A stretch of DNA of 64,000 nt from Petrosia ficiformis (GCA_947044365.1 OX345637.1:806001-870000); one strand, 5' to 3'. Shown: positions 35,101 to 48,200, numbered from the stretch's first letter. Numbers and translations: made by a program. The notes: generated by a model from the sequence alone, not told the origin.

Positions 35101-38100
35101 CAGATAGTTCAGATATTGGCTGCTCTAAAGATTTAGGTAGTATTAATATGCATTATAGGAACTGCCATTTAGAAACTGATAATATAATGTATCGATACAC
35201 AAATGTAATATAACAAACAAATACTGGGTTGGCATGGTACATACACGTATGTCAATTGTGAACTTAATTACCATGGACAACAGACTATAAAAGCCTAGAA
35301 TTGGCAATCATATGAACAATGTTGCTAGGACTCAGAGAGAAAAATCCAGTCCTGCTGCTATGGGTGTAGTCCCAGCATTTAGGTTAAAACACATGAGAGC
35401 ATAATACAAAAACAATATTTGGGATTCTATCGGTATCGTGTAACATCTCTGTTAAATATATCAAAGGTTATAATTATAAACAGGTTTAATTAAACAGGTT
35501 TAATTAAACAATATGCAAATACTAAAAGTTCTAACTCAATTGGTATACATAGCATACCTCCTTTTTACTCCATTGAGCCCATAGAACAGCAGATTGTGGT
35601 AGAGGAGGTGATAAATGGGTGTGGTAGTTTTCCATACTAACAGCACATTTTTGTATGTGCCATAATGTGTCCAGTTTCATTAAATTTTGATTGAACTCAA
35701 ATATCGCACGATTCCAATCTACAATAACATGAAGACAAGATATGAGTTCTTTTGTATAGCTTTTTAGAGTGTTAGTGTAGCTACATGCTTGTGTGGTAGC
35801 TAGTACAATATTAGAGGACTGATGTCCCTATGCAGTTTGGAATGTGTTTCTAGCATTACGAAGAACTCTAAAATGTTTGTAATTGCATGGTGTCAGGGAT
35901 AAGACCTCGAAAATGTCTAAAAATGTTGATGGTTTATCAGCCGCCCTTTGCCTTAAAAATTGAGTATGGGGTAGGGATGGGCAATATTTTGATTATCGTG
36001 ATAATCGTGATTAAAATTTCCTGTGATAATCGTATCGTCTAAATATTGCCATATCGTGGTCACAAAAATAACAATTATTGTGCCATAACATAGGTTTTCA
36101 GTACTATCACATCTAAACCAGTTTTTCAACACTGTTTACTCAACAAATAAAAGGTATCAATTTGATAGTTGAATGAAATCTACATGCATATGTAAGGTAG
36201 CCAATAATCGCAATAATCGTGATACTTGCAAAAACAATAATCGTTGACTCATATTTTCATAATCGCCCATCCCTAGTATGGGGGGAATTTTATACGGGTG
36301 ATCACCTGTTAATGAGGGTTTGAAGGGGGCAAAATTTGGAGATTCATTAACCTTACCCATGCAATATGATAGGTAGCTAAGACATTTTTCTTGCTGTAAA
36401 ACCCAATATCGTGGATGTAGTTGCTGTCAACATGCAGTAGGGTCGTTTTGTTTGCCCCAGTTTCAGTCAAAGAGGGAGAACACTGCGTTTGAATTAGTCA
36501 TGCAAAGTGCTTGGGGACATTCGAGTCCCAGTAAGCAAGTTGGTAGAAGTAGTACTCCATGTCAGAATAGGAGCCAGGTTTGGGGTATAGAAGTGTGGTC
36601 AAAGTACACGCAGCAGAGACGCCAGTGTTGGAAATGGGAAGTATTTTGAAAAACAAGCTCAGTCCTCTAAGGGTTAAATATTGCAGAGATTGAAAAATTC
36701 TTTTATGCTCAGTAATAACTTCTATTTATTGACTCGTTTTTAAACGCAGTTGTTTGTTTCCCATAACGAATGTTAACTACATTTAGTAATACAGAATCAT
36801 AAAAACAGCTTTCCTGCATGCTATCTTTACAACAAGTGAAGTCACTATATACATGTAAATACTAATATCTGCATTAGTGGGTGTTTCGTCAGCAACATGC
36901 AATGGATATCATTGTGTTTGTGCTGTGGTTAGTATAATAATCGTGTCGCTATGTATGACTTATGGCTGTGAAACAGCAACAAGTCACATATTCATACAAT
37001 TAATGCAATAGAACATGCATACATGCACAAACATGCATATACATAACTGTAATCTTTGATGCTAAATATAGCTATCAGCTTGTTACTATTAATAGATGTG
37101 GTGACAAACATTTATATAACTATAAAAACAATGAATCAAAAACCTCAATAAAAAACCTGTGACCTCTATTGGTTGCTTAATAATACTTTCATATGTTTTA
37201 TATATATTAATTATTGCTGATCATGTGACCTGTGGCCAATCAGAGTGCAGATATTGCGTCACGTGATTGACCATTAAATCACTTATTGCACACTTTTGCG
37301 TGCAATAAATAGTTATTGCACACTTTGCTCACCTCTACTAACGAAGCTGCTTCAACAACAGTCGTAGTTCACCAGATCGTCAATAAATCACTTAGAACAC
37401 ACTTGACAGTGCATCGTGTGTTTCAATGTAGCACTTGGGCGGTCAATAAAGGTCTCGTTTACATAACGCACTCGCCTTCGGCTCGTGCATTATGTAAACT
37501 CGACCTTTATTGACCCGCCCTCGTGCTACATTAAAACACGTAATCATGGTAAAGTGTGTTCTAACTATTACGTAATCAATATTCTATTCCTATAGTGTTT
37601 ACTGTCCGTAATTGTAAACATGTTTGTTATGATATGTTCCTTATAGTTATACTACACATTAGGAACATAATAATCATGTTTATGAAGGAAATTTAAAACA
37701 ATTATTATGTTCCCAATGGACAGTTTGTACATCTGTATAGCTGATTGTATTCTTTATTATGGCATGCACCTTATATGCTTGTCAATATAGAACAAAATAT
37801 ATTATTACTACTGGTAATTGCTATATAGTCTCAGGAAGAATTGAAACTCATGTAACCAAAGGGTTTAAATAATCCTTTAATTTTTACTGTGTGTGCGTCT
37901 GTTTACATCTTTGTGTGATGGATAGTGCATTCTACCTTGTGATCTTTTTGTTTTAATCTTAGACTCAATCAGATGTGAATGAATTGTCTATGTAAATGAT
38001 AATCAGTAACATAATTTATAATTAATTATTATGGTAATACCTTGAAAACTTTGATTGAATTACCTTGTGGTCTTGTACTACAGCTACATAACTACAGTTT

Positions 38101-38249
38101 ATAAATACAAGTGTACACAGATAAAAGTCACTGCAAGATCAGTGAAGCAGTATAAAGTAAACTGAACTACAAAAATGGCAATTATAATTGGTAATCACTA
38201 TACTTACAGATGTTTTCAGATCCGAAAAGATTAAGAGAATTTTGTTCAT
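31288..38249 (-). CDS. Spectrin-like gene A (9 exons, 450 aa, soluble C-terminus)
   Basis: Exons 5' to 3': 38249-38208, 38091-38041, 37963-37936, 35718-35558, 34686-34603, 33582-33346, 32926-32543, 32490-32293, 31455-31288; total 1353 nt. Exon 3 (28 nt) ends phase 1, most others phase 0. Exons 4-8 form helices with Trp and Leu spacing of spectrin repeats (ITEWEIF ... YSKWLDRAHGKLKQ; TEQWKQFSEKM ... KPWKKMVDD). The N-terminus (MNKILLIFSDLKTS) is mildly hydrophobic. The C-terminus is a short coiled coil (EEWERYSSKC ... RMEQL) and a Ser/Thr tail, without a membrane anchor. Likely a cytoskeletal or scaffold protein of nesprin/dystonin type; the partner is unknown. Gene B is its near-identical copy. 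Confidence 0.8.
35811..36673. mobile_element. piggyBac-like MITE, copy 2 (gene A intron 3), with nested insert
   Basis: Ends TTAGAGGACTGATG and CTCAGTCCTCTAAGGG followed by TTAA. The interior is shared with 26803-27382. It is interrupted at 35972-36275 by another element, which the matching copy 46558-47107 lacks. Confidence 0.8.
35972..36275. mobile_element. 304-bp hAT-like MITE nested in the piggyBac-like element
   Basis: Starts TAGGGATGGGCAAT and ends ATCGCCCATCCCTA. GTATGGGG flanks both ends (35964-35971 and 36276-36283). The partner copy at about 46713 has GTATGGGG once and no insert. The interior is rich in GATAATCGTGAT. This is a complete insertion with its empty site. Confidence 0.95.
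37206..37570. repeat. Copy-1-specific block with a ~60-bp-arm palindrome
   Basis: Absent from the partner, where TATATATGAAGTAATCAATA joins directly (about 47675). Contains TGCACACTTT repeats and an imperfect hairpin at 37418-37540 (GGTCAATAAAGGTC ... GACCTTTATTGACC; loop CCTTCGG). The hairpin resembles those at 41137-41219 and 51425-51508. Confidence 0.75.
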
Positions 38250-39194
38250 GGTTTTATCCCAGCTGCAGAGAGATAAACGGCAGACTTGAATCAGCAGAGT
38301 AGATTATCATGTCAATAGGCTTAGCGTCATGCGTCACGCTCTACGATCCATGGCCACGCCTATAATATGACAACAAATGCAACGTAACTGACAGTTACGC
38401 GTTTTTCGATACTGATTTTTATTAATTTTGAAGAGACTTTAAATTAAGTGATTTCAGCACTTCTCAGTAGCAGGCATACATTTTTGTATACATTTTTCTA
38501 TTGAGCTTTTCTCTATTAAGGTATTTAATAAGATAGATGGATAACAAAAGAAATTTATGAACACAGAGAAAGAAACATTCATGCAGAAAGTTTAGAGACA
38601 GCATAAATTGGTGAACAAAAGTGCTTATTCAATTACGATTACAGCAATGACGTTTGTATCTGAATCTACTTAGCAGAATGTGTTTCCCTAGACACTTGAA
38701 AGGTGTGAAGTTATTTTAATTGATGCATGGTTTTGAGTTTGTGAAGGAAAAAAGGAGGAAATGTGTATGTAGAAATTATGCAAGGGGAATATTATCAGAT
38801 GGTATGAATATACTGTTGTGTACAACAAAAATGTTTATACGGCTAATAGTATTAATTATTATTATTATTAATTCAATAATAGAGTAGAAATTAGCAAAAG
38901 AATGTAAGAAAGCATTCTAAACATGTTATTTGAACAACAAACACGCTAAAAATGATATACAATGCCATGCAATCAGAAACTACTGTGTATGAGTCTTGTT
39001 TGGAGGAATTAGGTTGACCTAGAATGAAGTACTAATAGAACTTGTTGTAGGTATATCATAGACTTAAATGTAAAAAGGGAATTAATGTATGCAATGACTT
39101 TATATGGTATACATAAGGCGGGAAAATAGCTGAAGTGGAGAGACACTCAGCTGAATTTGGTTAGTGGACATTATAAAATGCTCTTCCTCAACTT

Positions 39195-39259
39195 GTTCCA
39201 GTAGCTCAAATGACAGAGCATCCAATTAGTGTTCCTTGGTTGAAATCCCAGCTGGTCCA
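39195..39259 (+). other. tRNA-like fragment (partner 49288-49352)
   Basis: TAGCTCAAATGACAGAGCA resembles a tRNA D arm/A box and GGTTGAAATCC resembles a B box. The acceptor and anticodon stems do not close and the length (about 65) is short. Probably a tRNA-derived SINE remnant or decayed tRNA, carried in both segmental copies. Confidence 0.35.
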
Positions 39260-40308
39260 AGTTTTATTCTGGACATGCATGTTTTTCTAAATATAATAAT
39301 TCAGAATATATCAAAAATTCCATCCATGCAAGTTATGTAATTATTAGAAGTTCATGATCAATGGTAGTCAGAGGTAGAAAAATTGGAAACAAAAACTATA
39401 TTTCAGTATGAGTTTAAATTATTTTGGCACACAATGGAAATTTGAACAGTATTTAATGTCTATCAGAGAGTACGGTAGTACTCTCTATGTAGGGATGGCA
39501 CGGAAAAAAAATGGCCGCCCATGCATTTCAATTGCAAGTGATGAGCTGAAATCTCTGGTAATATATACACATAAGTTTCTATACACACATGCCTGTTTAT
39601 ATCTAGTGTTTTTATGACTACCAATACCTTCTAGATGGCCGAAGATTATTGTTAAGGTAGAGAACCGGCGAGTGGCAAAACTGGCAAAATCTTCATCATA
39701 TTATTTTCCAGACAAATCATTTTTTTGTTTGTTGACCTATCACGATGATTCTAGCACCATTCCCGTCGCATTTATAGTAAAATTCTGGTCGTAAAGTATC
39801 GAGATGATATCTTCAGATACTATGAAAGAAGACAGTCTCAACGACTACAAAGATTTGATCTGGAATTGGACGCCATTTTCCTAAGTGGAATTTAATTACG
39901 CATGCGCATTGTATACTCTTAACATGGAAGCTGAAAAGGTGGAAGTGTTTGGCATTGTAATAACATTTGTGAGTTTGTGAGCAAATACTAATAATGAATA
40001 TAATAATTATTAATATTAAAGCAATTGTATAATAATATTGTATACTATGATAAGCATTGGAATACTGAATGGTTGACACAGTGACTGACACTACTTCTTG
40101 TAGGACTGCAGACAGTGATGTAAGTGAATAGAGAATATACATCATCTGTAAGTGAAAGAGAATGATAATCAATACATAAACAAAAGACTGACCTTCATTG
40201 ATGAACAAATTTTAATGCATTTTTGATTGCATGATTTCATAATGATATATAGTATTTCTGCAATCTACAAAAAAACATTCACATCGTTTAGAAAAAAATC
40301 AATGAAAA

Positions 40309-40614
40309 CAAGAATAATAAAAAACATTTTCAATAAAAATGAAAGAAGATGTAGGGATGTCAAAACCCAAAAAGCAAGCAAACAAGGTTGGGAAGCTAAC
40401 TTAGGACCCAAAATTAAACAAACCACTTCCATATAACCCTACATAATTACAGCTCTTTGTACAGAGGTGTAAGCACTTATGTAGGGTTATATGGAAGTGG
40501 TTTGTTTAATTTTGGGTCCTAAGTTAGCTTCCCAACCTTGTTTGCTTGCTTTTTGGGTTTTGACATCCCTACATCTTCTTTCATTTTTATTGAAAATGTT
40601 TTTTATTATTCTTG
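40309..40614. repeat. Perfect 138-bp inverted repeat, 30-bp loop
   Basis: Arms 40309-40446 and 40477-40614 are exact reverse complements as checked base by base, from CAAGAATAATAAAAAACATT outward to CCATATAACCCTACATAA at the loop. The loop is ATTACAGCTC ... AAGCAC. No coding. The partner segment has no such structure. A foldback transposon or a very recent inverted duplication. Confidence 0.95.
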
Positions 40615-40698
40615 TATAATTATAGGGTTAATAATGTGGAAATGAAGAAACTGTTAGAGGAAGTGAAGAGAATCATAAATAGAAGATTCGCTTTATAC

Positions 40699-40896
40699 CT
40701 TCTGTAAAGATACTTCATATCGATGTTCCAATGTTTGTTTAAGTTTTTCACATTTATTTCTGAGTTTTTCGCAACATTCAACAAATCTTTTAACAACTTC
40801 ATGGTTCTGTCTGAGATCTTGTGTCAGATGCCCTTCAAGAGACAGACGTAACTGTTCAAGAGGATAGTCCTTGCTTTTAACTTCATTTAATAAATG
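40699..40896 (-). pseudogene. Relic of gene C exon 8 (198 nt)
   Basis: Same length and splice sites as 50977-51174 of gene C and nearly identical (DYPLEQLRLSLEGHLTQDL). The frame is open, but no following last exon or preceding exon 7 of this type was found. It marks the left-over gene C part of the duplicated unit. Confidence 0.85.
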
Positions 40897-41136
40897 CTAT
40901 TTTGAGAGAATGTAAAGTTTATGTTATAATTATGTTTCTGTACCAAATTCTGAAGTACAGGGAAAATGAAAACCAAAAATTAGTATAGGTGCAATCTTGG
41001 CAACTAACAGGTAAAATTTATGTGTAAAAATATTTTGTGTTTAATTACTGTTGTACTTTATGTAAAAATAAAACCTATAATACTGTAAAGCTCCGCCTCC
41101 TATAATTATATAATAATAAGTAACATTTCACATTAA

Positions 41137-41219
41137 GTGGCACTTGGGTGGATCAATAAAAGTCTAGATTAGTTATTATCTAATCTCGAACTTTATTGAA
41201 CCCCACAATCGTGTGCCAT
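41137..41219. repeat. Hairpin repeat (family member)
   Basis: CAATAAAAGTCTAGATTAG pairs with CTAATCTCGAACTTTATTG; outer GGCAC / GTGCC. Same family as 37418-37540, and the copy at 51425-51508 in gene C's intron. Confidence 0.7.
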
Positions 41220-41422
41220 TATAATACTTAATGCTCTGTAAAGAATCTATCACCTGTGTGTTTGGTCACAATTTTAAGGTAACTATGAATTAAGTAGTTA
41301 ATACATTTTTGATTGTGCATTATGCTGCTTAATACACTGATTCCGGTTATCGATAGCCACAGAGAAATAAACAACTGTTGCGCATGCGCTAATTTAGACT
41401 CGTCACTCATCCGGTCACTCCA

Positions 41423-41490
41423 GGAAATTAAAAGTTAATTAGCGCTAGTCTCGTCCCCACGAGACTAGCGCTAATTAACTTTTAATTTCC
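41423..41490. repeat. Perfect 32-bp palindrome arms, CCCC loop
   Basis: GGAAATTAAAAGTTAATTAG with CGCTAGTCTCGT, loop CCCC at 41455-41458, then the exact complement to 41490. No second copy seen in the window. Confidence 0.95.
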
Positions 41491-42231
41491 CAGATGATCG
41501 TGACAAATCTCAGATCAGCACAACTCCTTGGATGTCCTGATCTCATTCCAAACTGGCAGCTGCGCAAACAGTTGAATTATGTCTGAGCACGAAGCTATAA
41601 TCACAAAAGAGGGACTCGATGGGCTCTTCCCCTGTCCACAAGCTGTGTACATTTTTGAAGCAGGGCCTAAAACAGCATGTTAATATTAACCAAAAAGCTT
41701 GCATTAAATTATGGCCAATGTCTGAACTATATGTACATATTATCAGACTGACATGTATAAATTATGCATACATATTATAATACATATAAAATTATAATTG
41801 GCAGTTTTACTTGTTGAACTGGACTATTTATTGCAAACAATTTGAGGTAATAATGTGGACCAGCTAGATGATACAATGGGTGAAGAAAAGTACCAAGTTA
41901 CGTTGTGTATGAAGGAAGTGTGTCATCAACATTATTTCAGTATTTGGACAAGCAAAGTATACCTATATAATGAAGTGACAATTCAGTATACTTATCTTGT
42001 ATGCAATCATACCCACTGCACTATAATACATTTATTTAGGTAGTACATACCTAAACAATAACGTATACATAAGTTTTTTTAAAAAATATTTATTGTGTAA
42101 TTAATTTTAAAGATGTGGATAAATTGTTACAAATATAATAAACTCCATGCAATTTCATAATATAATAAAGATGATTCTAGTACATTATAAATATTTTACA
42201 GTAGTGAGATTAAAGATCTTGTTAAAAACAT

Positions 42232-45200
42232 TTATGAAGGGAAGGAGGTACTTAAGAATTTTTTTGTGATGGTTGTCCTTGTAGGACAATGTTGAATTGG
42301 AGACAGCTGTTCCATTCTTGTCTTCTGTAGTTTGATCTCATTCTCTAGCACTGGTACTCGCTGTATGCATTTACTTGAATATCGTTCCCATTCCTCCATC
42401 TAAAAGTAATGAATTCAAATTGACCATCAGTCATAGGATATATAGGATTATAATGGTTCAATATAACACAATAATTGTGATTTAATTTTCCACTTTCCAG
42501 TAAAATAATTTTGATCAATTGGTTTAATCACTCATCATTCTGTTTCTTTGTACACAAATTCCATGACATTTGGTGTTTTGAGGAGCAAGGAAAATTAAAT
42601 TTCAAATTTCATAATGGCTGATTAGTGAATGCAAATAGATGGTTCATATTTACCTTGTGCACGGAATTATTGTGTCGATTTTTCAACTGCAATTTAAGCT
42701 CTACCCATTCATTAGTCAGTTTCTCACAGTGGCAGACAAATTCATCCACATCTTTATGATTCTGTCTGAGATCTTGTGTCAGATACGTTTCAATAGACAT
42801 ATGTAATTGTTGGAGAGAGTACTCCCTGCTAATCACTTTATTTAATAGATACTATTTTGAGATAGAATTAATATACAATTCTATAATAAAACAATATGAT
42901 TACCTTGTATCTCTCTGTAACTGGTCCAACATTTCTTACTAATCTTTCTAGTTCTCTCTCTGTTTCGACCACACCTTTAACCTCATGTGTTATTTCATCT
43001 TTCAAACAACCCAATTCATTGCAGTCATCTACCATTTTCTTCCAAGGCTTTTTATCAGCACAGAAGGAGTTCATTTTCTCACTAAATTGTTCCCATTGTT
43101 CTGTTACAATAGAAAACCTGGTTCGATATTGTAATGTCTCGGGATCTTCTTTGACTTTCATATCTTCTTCCTCTTTATCTACTTGTTCCTTTCTTTCTTT
43201 CATCTCAGTTGAAAGTAAATGCTTTTGACAATTACTCAGCAGATACTGGAAATCTTCTGATTTTTCTTTTGATTCAATTTCAATTTCCTATGATTTTAAC
43301 AAATCTACAATTGATAGCTGTATGTATATAATTATGTCAATAGTGTTAAACAATGATTATATAATTTTTGTGTACTACTATATAGTAATTTACAACGAAA
43401 TATTATCAATGTGGTCCATTCATGATGCTTCTATCTACACATGCATCCATTCCTATTCAAATTTATATTTTGATCCAACTATACCTTTGTCTATCCATCC
43501 ATTAACTCATTCACCCATATGCTTATTCATCGATTCATACATCCTTCCATCAATGCATCCATGTAACCATTCGTTCATTCCAAGCATTTTCCATGCATCA
43601 CAGCTAATCCACAATGACATCTATACACTTATCTGTTGTAAGTTAGCTAATATAAGTACTTCTTTAGTGTACATACATTATGAGTATCTAAATGGATTAC
43701 TAAAAACTACTTACTTTATATGTATCCAGCACAGGTTGGAAATCAGTTAGAAAACGATGGAAACAAGTAATTTGTTTCAGTTTTCCATGAGCTCCGTCCA
43801 GCCATTTTGAATATTTATCCAGCGTGTGTTTAAATGTTTCCCATTCTGTAATCCTCTGTGGAATCTCACTCATAATCTGATTAGCTAGTTTTGATAATGT
43901 TTTGAACTTGGTCTTTACCTCTTCTATCTGAGCAGTCAACGTCTTTGAAATCTACAGAATGAATACAGTAGTACATATGTATAACAATTAATGTTGATAA
44001 TACATATAGTCACAGATTTAGCTAAACTATATTAAAGTCTATTCGCATTCATTCATTCATTCAGGGTTTCATATAGTCTTTTTTAAAATCATGCATCATT
44101 TAAACATTGGTCAAGAAAAAGGTGGTGTGGGTGGGCGGGGCCTCCCAATGAAACGTAATGTATTGTAATAGTTGCTAAAATTATTAGTACACACTAAAAT
44201 ATTATTTCGTGATCAGTTTATAGGCATGGCTCAGACATTCAATAAAATTAATGCATGATAAATGCAAGTGTATACAAATTGCTAAATTTAGTAGACACAA
44301 TTAATAGTAGGAATGTCATAAGGTTTAGCTATACAGTAACTCAATAAATTAATGAACCAATGGATTGAAATTTGACACATAAAAAAAGAACAGGAAGGAT
44401 AATTATTTGAAGATTGTTAATCCTTTCAAACTACAGTAAGATCATACACAGGAAATGCGCTACCTCACACCCTTTTTCTATTTGTTGCATCATTGTGTAT
44501 AGGTAGAGTAGAATATAGCTCTATTATTATAACTTTTCTTTTATTATTTTATTTTGCATTATATAAATATATATTTCATCAAATCACAAATTTTTTTTTG
44601 CTAAGCTGTAGTTGCTTAGTTGTAGTTGAAGCTATGACTACATCAGTATAGTTGATTATATAAGCAAAAATGTGGGCGTGGCAAACCGACTGACATTCAT
44701 ATACTGACTGAGATGTTTTTGTGGGAGTATTTTGTATATATTTATGCTTTTGTTAGACGTTTTTTTAACTAAGCAAGTTAGACCCCAAGGTAAACACTAA
44801 ATTTAGCAACTGTCAAAGGTCACTTATGATGCACCTGTACACGCTTCAAGTAAATTTCAAATCTCCGTTAATTAATAAACTTTTCCCCATGTGCTTCGTG
44901 CATGACTTCTTTGCCGCACCTGTGATATCATAATTCCTCACCTGCACTCTTGGATCTTCATCATACATTTGATGAACCTCAATCAATTTTTGTATTGCTT
45001 CATTACAATCTGTCTGATGCTCTCTCTAAGTATAAGACATTGAAGTGTTACTATAATTATACAATTTTTAAAATCTAATTATGATATGTTGAGGTGTAAG
45101 CTTAAGACTATAGAAATAGATTTGTCATTGTTTTGCCTTATAAACCACATGATATGCAACTGCAATTATATTTTAAACATTTGAACCCAATTCATTAATT

Positions 45201-48200
45201 ATATATAACCTTTTTAGATGTATCATATAGCATGCATGAATGGAATTTGAACTTATAGGGTATTTCCTACACACGCTTTTATCTTATCTCAATTAATGGC
45301 TTCAAATTCACTGAGTTGGCTTCTTTACAGACAGTGGCGTACCTGAGCCCGGGCCTACCCGGGCCTGGGCCCGGGCATCAATGATCAAACTGATAATTGA
45401 TAATTATATTCCTTATTAATTGTTTTATATAATAATTATATTCATAATTATGCATACTTGTAATAACCATTAACCACGTCGTAATAACCAAACCACGTTG
45501 TGATGTGAGCGATCGTTTTCCGAGAATTAAAACTTATTTGAGAACAATAATGACTGAGAAGAGACTCACAGATATCACACTTTTATCCATCGAGAATAAT
45601 CTAATGGACAGTATTTGTTTGGAAGACAGAATTCGAAGGAAATACTTTTAATACTTTTGTATAAAATTATAACTATTAATAACAAACTGAACACGCCTAC
45701 TTCCGGGGCCCTACCGTCAATTTTCTTCCAGGTACGCCCCTGTTTACAGATAATTCCATGTAGCAGTGCCTAAAATGTGTTTTTTTAATACTAGCCATAT
45801 ATGCTAGGTGTATATGTATGCATAGTTTGAACATATCAGTCAGTCAGTGATACATAGTTCAGATAGTTCAGATATTGGCTCCTCTAAAGATTTAGGTAGT
45901 GTTAACATGCATTATAGGAACTGCCATTTAGGAACTGATATTATAATGTATCGATACACAAATGTAATATAACAAACAAATACTAGGTTGGCATGGTACA
46001 TACACGTATGTGTTACTATTTAATTGTGAACTCAAAAAAAAAAAAGCCTAGAATTGGCAATCATGTGAACAATGTTGCTAGGACTCAGAGAGAAAAATCC
46101 AGTCCTGCTGCTATGGGTGTAGTCCCAGCATTTAGGTTAAAACACATGAGAGCATAATACAAAAACAATATTTGGGATTCTATCGGTATCGTGTAACATC
46201 TGTTAAATATATCAAAGGTTATAATTATAAACAGGTTTAATTAAACAGGTTTAATTAAACAATATGCAAATACTAAAAGTTCTAACTCAATTGGTATACA
46301 TAGCATACCTCCTTTTTACTCCATTGAGCCCATAGAACAGCAGATTGTGGTAGAGGAGGTGATAAATGGGTGTGGTAGTTTTCCATACTAACAGCACATT
46401 TTTGTATGTGCCATAATGTGTCCAGTTTCATTAAATTTTGATTGAACTCAAATATCGCACGATTCCAATCTACAATAACATGAAGACAAGATATGAGTTT
46501 TTTTGTATAGCTTTTTAGAGTGTTAGTGTACATGCTTGTGTGGTAGCTAGTACAATATTAGAGGACTGATGTCCCTATGCAGTTTGGAATGTGATTCTAG
46601 CATTACGAAAAACTCTTAAATGTTTGTAATTGCATGGTGTCAGGGATAAGACCTTGAAAATGTCTAAAAATGTTGATGGTGTATCAGCCGCCCTTTGCCT
46701 TAAAAATTGAGTATGGGGGGAATTTTATACAGGTGTTCACCTGTTAATGAGGGTTTGAAGGGGGCAAATTTGGAGATTCATTAACCCCACCCATGCAATA
46801 TGATAGGTAGCTAAGACATTTTTCTTGCTGTAAAACCCAATATCGTGGATGTAGTTGCTGTCAACATGCAGTAGGGTCGTTTTGTTTGCCCCAGTTTCAG
46901 TCAAAGAGGGAGAACACTGCGTTTGAATTAGTCATGTGAAGTGCTTGGGGACATTCGAGTCCCAGTAAGCAAGTTGGTAGAAGTAGTACTCCATGTCAGA
47001 ATAGGAGCCAGGTTTGGGGTATAGAAGTGTGGTCAAAGTACATGCAGCAGAGACGCCAGTGTTGGAAATGGGAAGTATTTTGAAAAACAAGCTCAGTCCT
47101 CTAAGGGTTAAATATTGCAGAGATTGAATAATTCTTTTATGCTCAGTAATAACTTCTATTTATTGACTCGTTTTTAAAAGCAGTTGTTTGTTTGCCATAA
47201 CGAATGTTAACTACATTTAGTAATACAGAATCATAAAAACAGCTTTCCTGCATGCTATCTTTACAACAAGTGAAGTCACTATATACATGTAAATACTAAT
47301 ATCTGCATTTGTGGGTGTTTCGTCAGCAACATGCAATGGATATCATTGTGTTTGTGCTGTAAAGACTTATTGGTTGTTCTAACTAATTTGAGTGGTTAGT
47401 GTTATAATAATAGTGTCGCTATGTATGAATTATGACTGAGAAACAGCAACAAGTCACATACTCATACAATTAATGCAATAGAACATGCATGCATGCACAA
47501 ACATGCATATACATAACTGTAATCTTTGATGCTAAATATAGCTATCAGCTTGTTACTATTAATAGATGTGGTGACAAACATTTATATAACTATAAAAACA
47601 ATGAATCAAAAACCTCAATAAAAAACCTGTGACCTCTATTGGTTGCTTAATAATACTTTCATATGTTTTATATATATGAAGTAATCAATATTCTATTCCT
47701 ATAGTGTTTACTGTTCGTAATTGTAAACATGTTTGTTATGATATGTTCCTTATAGTTGTACTACACATTAGGAACATAATAATCATGTTTATGAAGGAAA
47801 TTTAAAACAATTATTATGTTCCCAATGGACAGTTTGTACATCTGTATAGCTGATTGTATTCTTTATTATGGCATGCACCTTATATGCTTGTCAATATAGA
47901 ACAAAATATATTATTACTACTGGTAATTGCTATATAGTCTCAGGAAGAATTGAAACTCATGTAACCAAAGGGTTTAAATAATCCTTTAATTTTTACTGTG
48001 TGTGCGTCTGTTTACATCTTTGTGTGATGGATAGTGCATTCTACCTTGTGATCTTTTTGTTTTAATCTTAGACTCAATCAGATGTGAATGAATTGTCTAT
48101 GTAAATGATAATCAGTAACATAATTTATAATTAATTATTATGGTAATACCTTGAAAACTTTGATTGAATTACCTTGTGGTCTTGTACTACAGCTACATAA

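Larger units (their letters stand above)
30735..39465. repeat. Segmental duplication, copy 1 (partner 42050-49555)
   Basis: Collinear with 42050-49555 through introns and exons of genes A/B and about 1.2 kb beyond, nearly identical by eye. Copy-specific insertions are: here 30892-31256, 35972-36275 and a block at about 37206-37570; in the partner 45332-45742. A further stretch, 40615-41230, matches 50884-51545, so the original unit reached into gene C. Confidence 0.9.
38250..42231. other. Intergenic between genes A and B
   Basis: Segmental copy continues to about 39465, then about 1.15 kb unique to this side replaces 49555-50880 of the partner. Contains a tRNA-like stretch (39195-39259), the 138-bp-arm inverted repeat (40309-40614), a relic exon 8 (40699-40896) and hairpins at 41137-41219 and 41423-41490. 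A plausible minus-strand frame of about 50 codons lies at 41667-41520 with an acceptor-like tttag, but it is unsupported by any partner exon. Confidence 0.6.

Noticed and set aside
39195..39259. tRNA gene
   Set aside because: A- and B-box-like sequences are there, but acceptor and anticodon stems fail and the length is too short; kept only as a tRNA-like fragment.
41520..41667. Terminal exon on minus (acceptor tttag, about 50 codons)
   Set aside because: Looks codable but no family, no upstream exon and no paralogue in the window.
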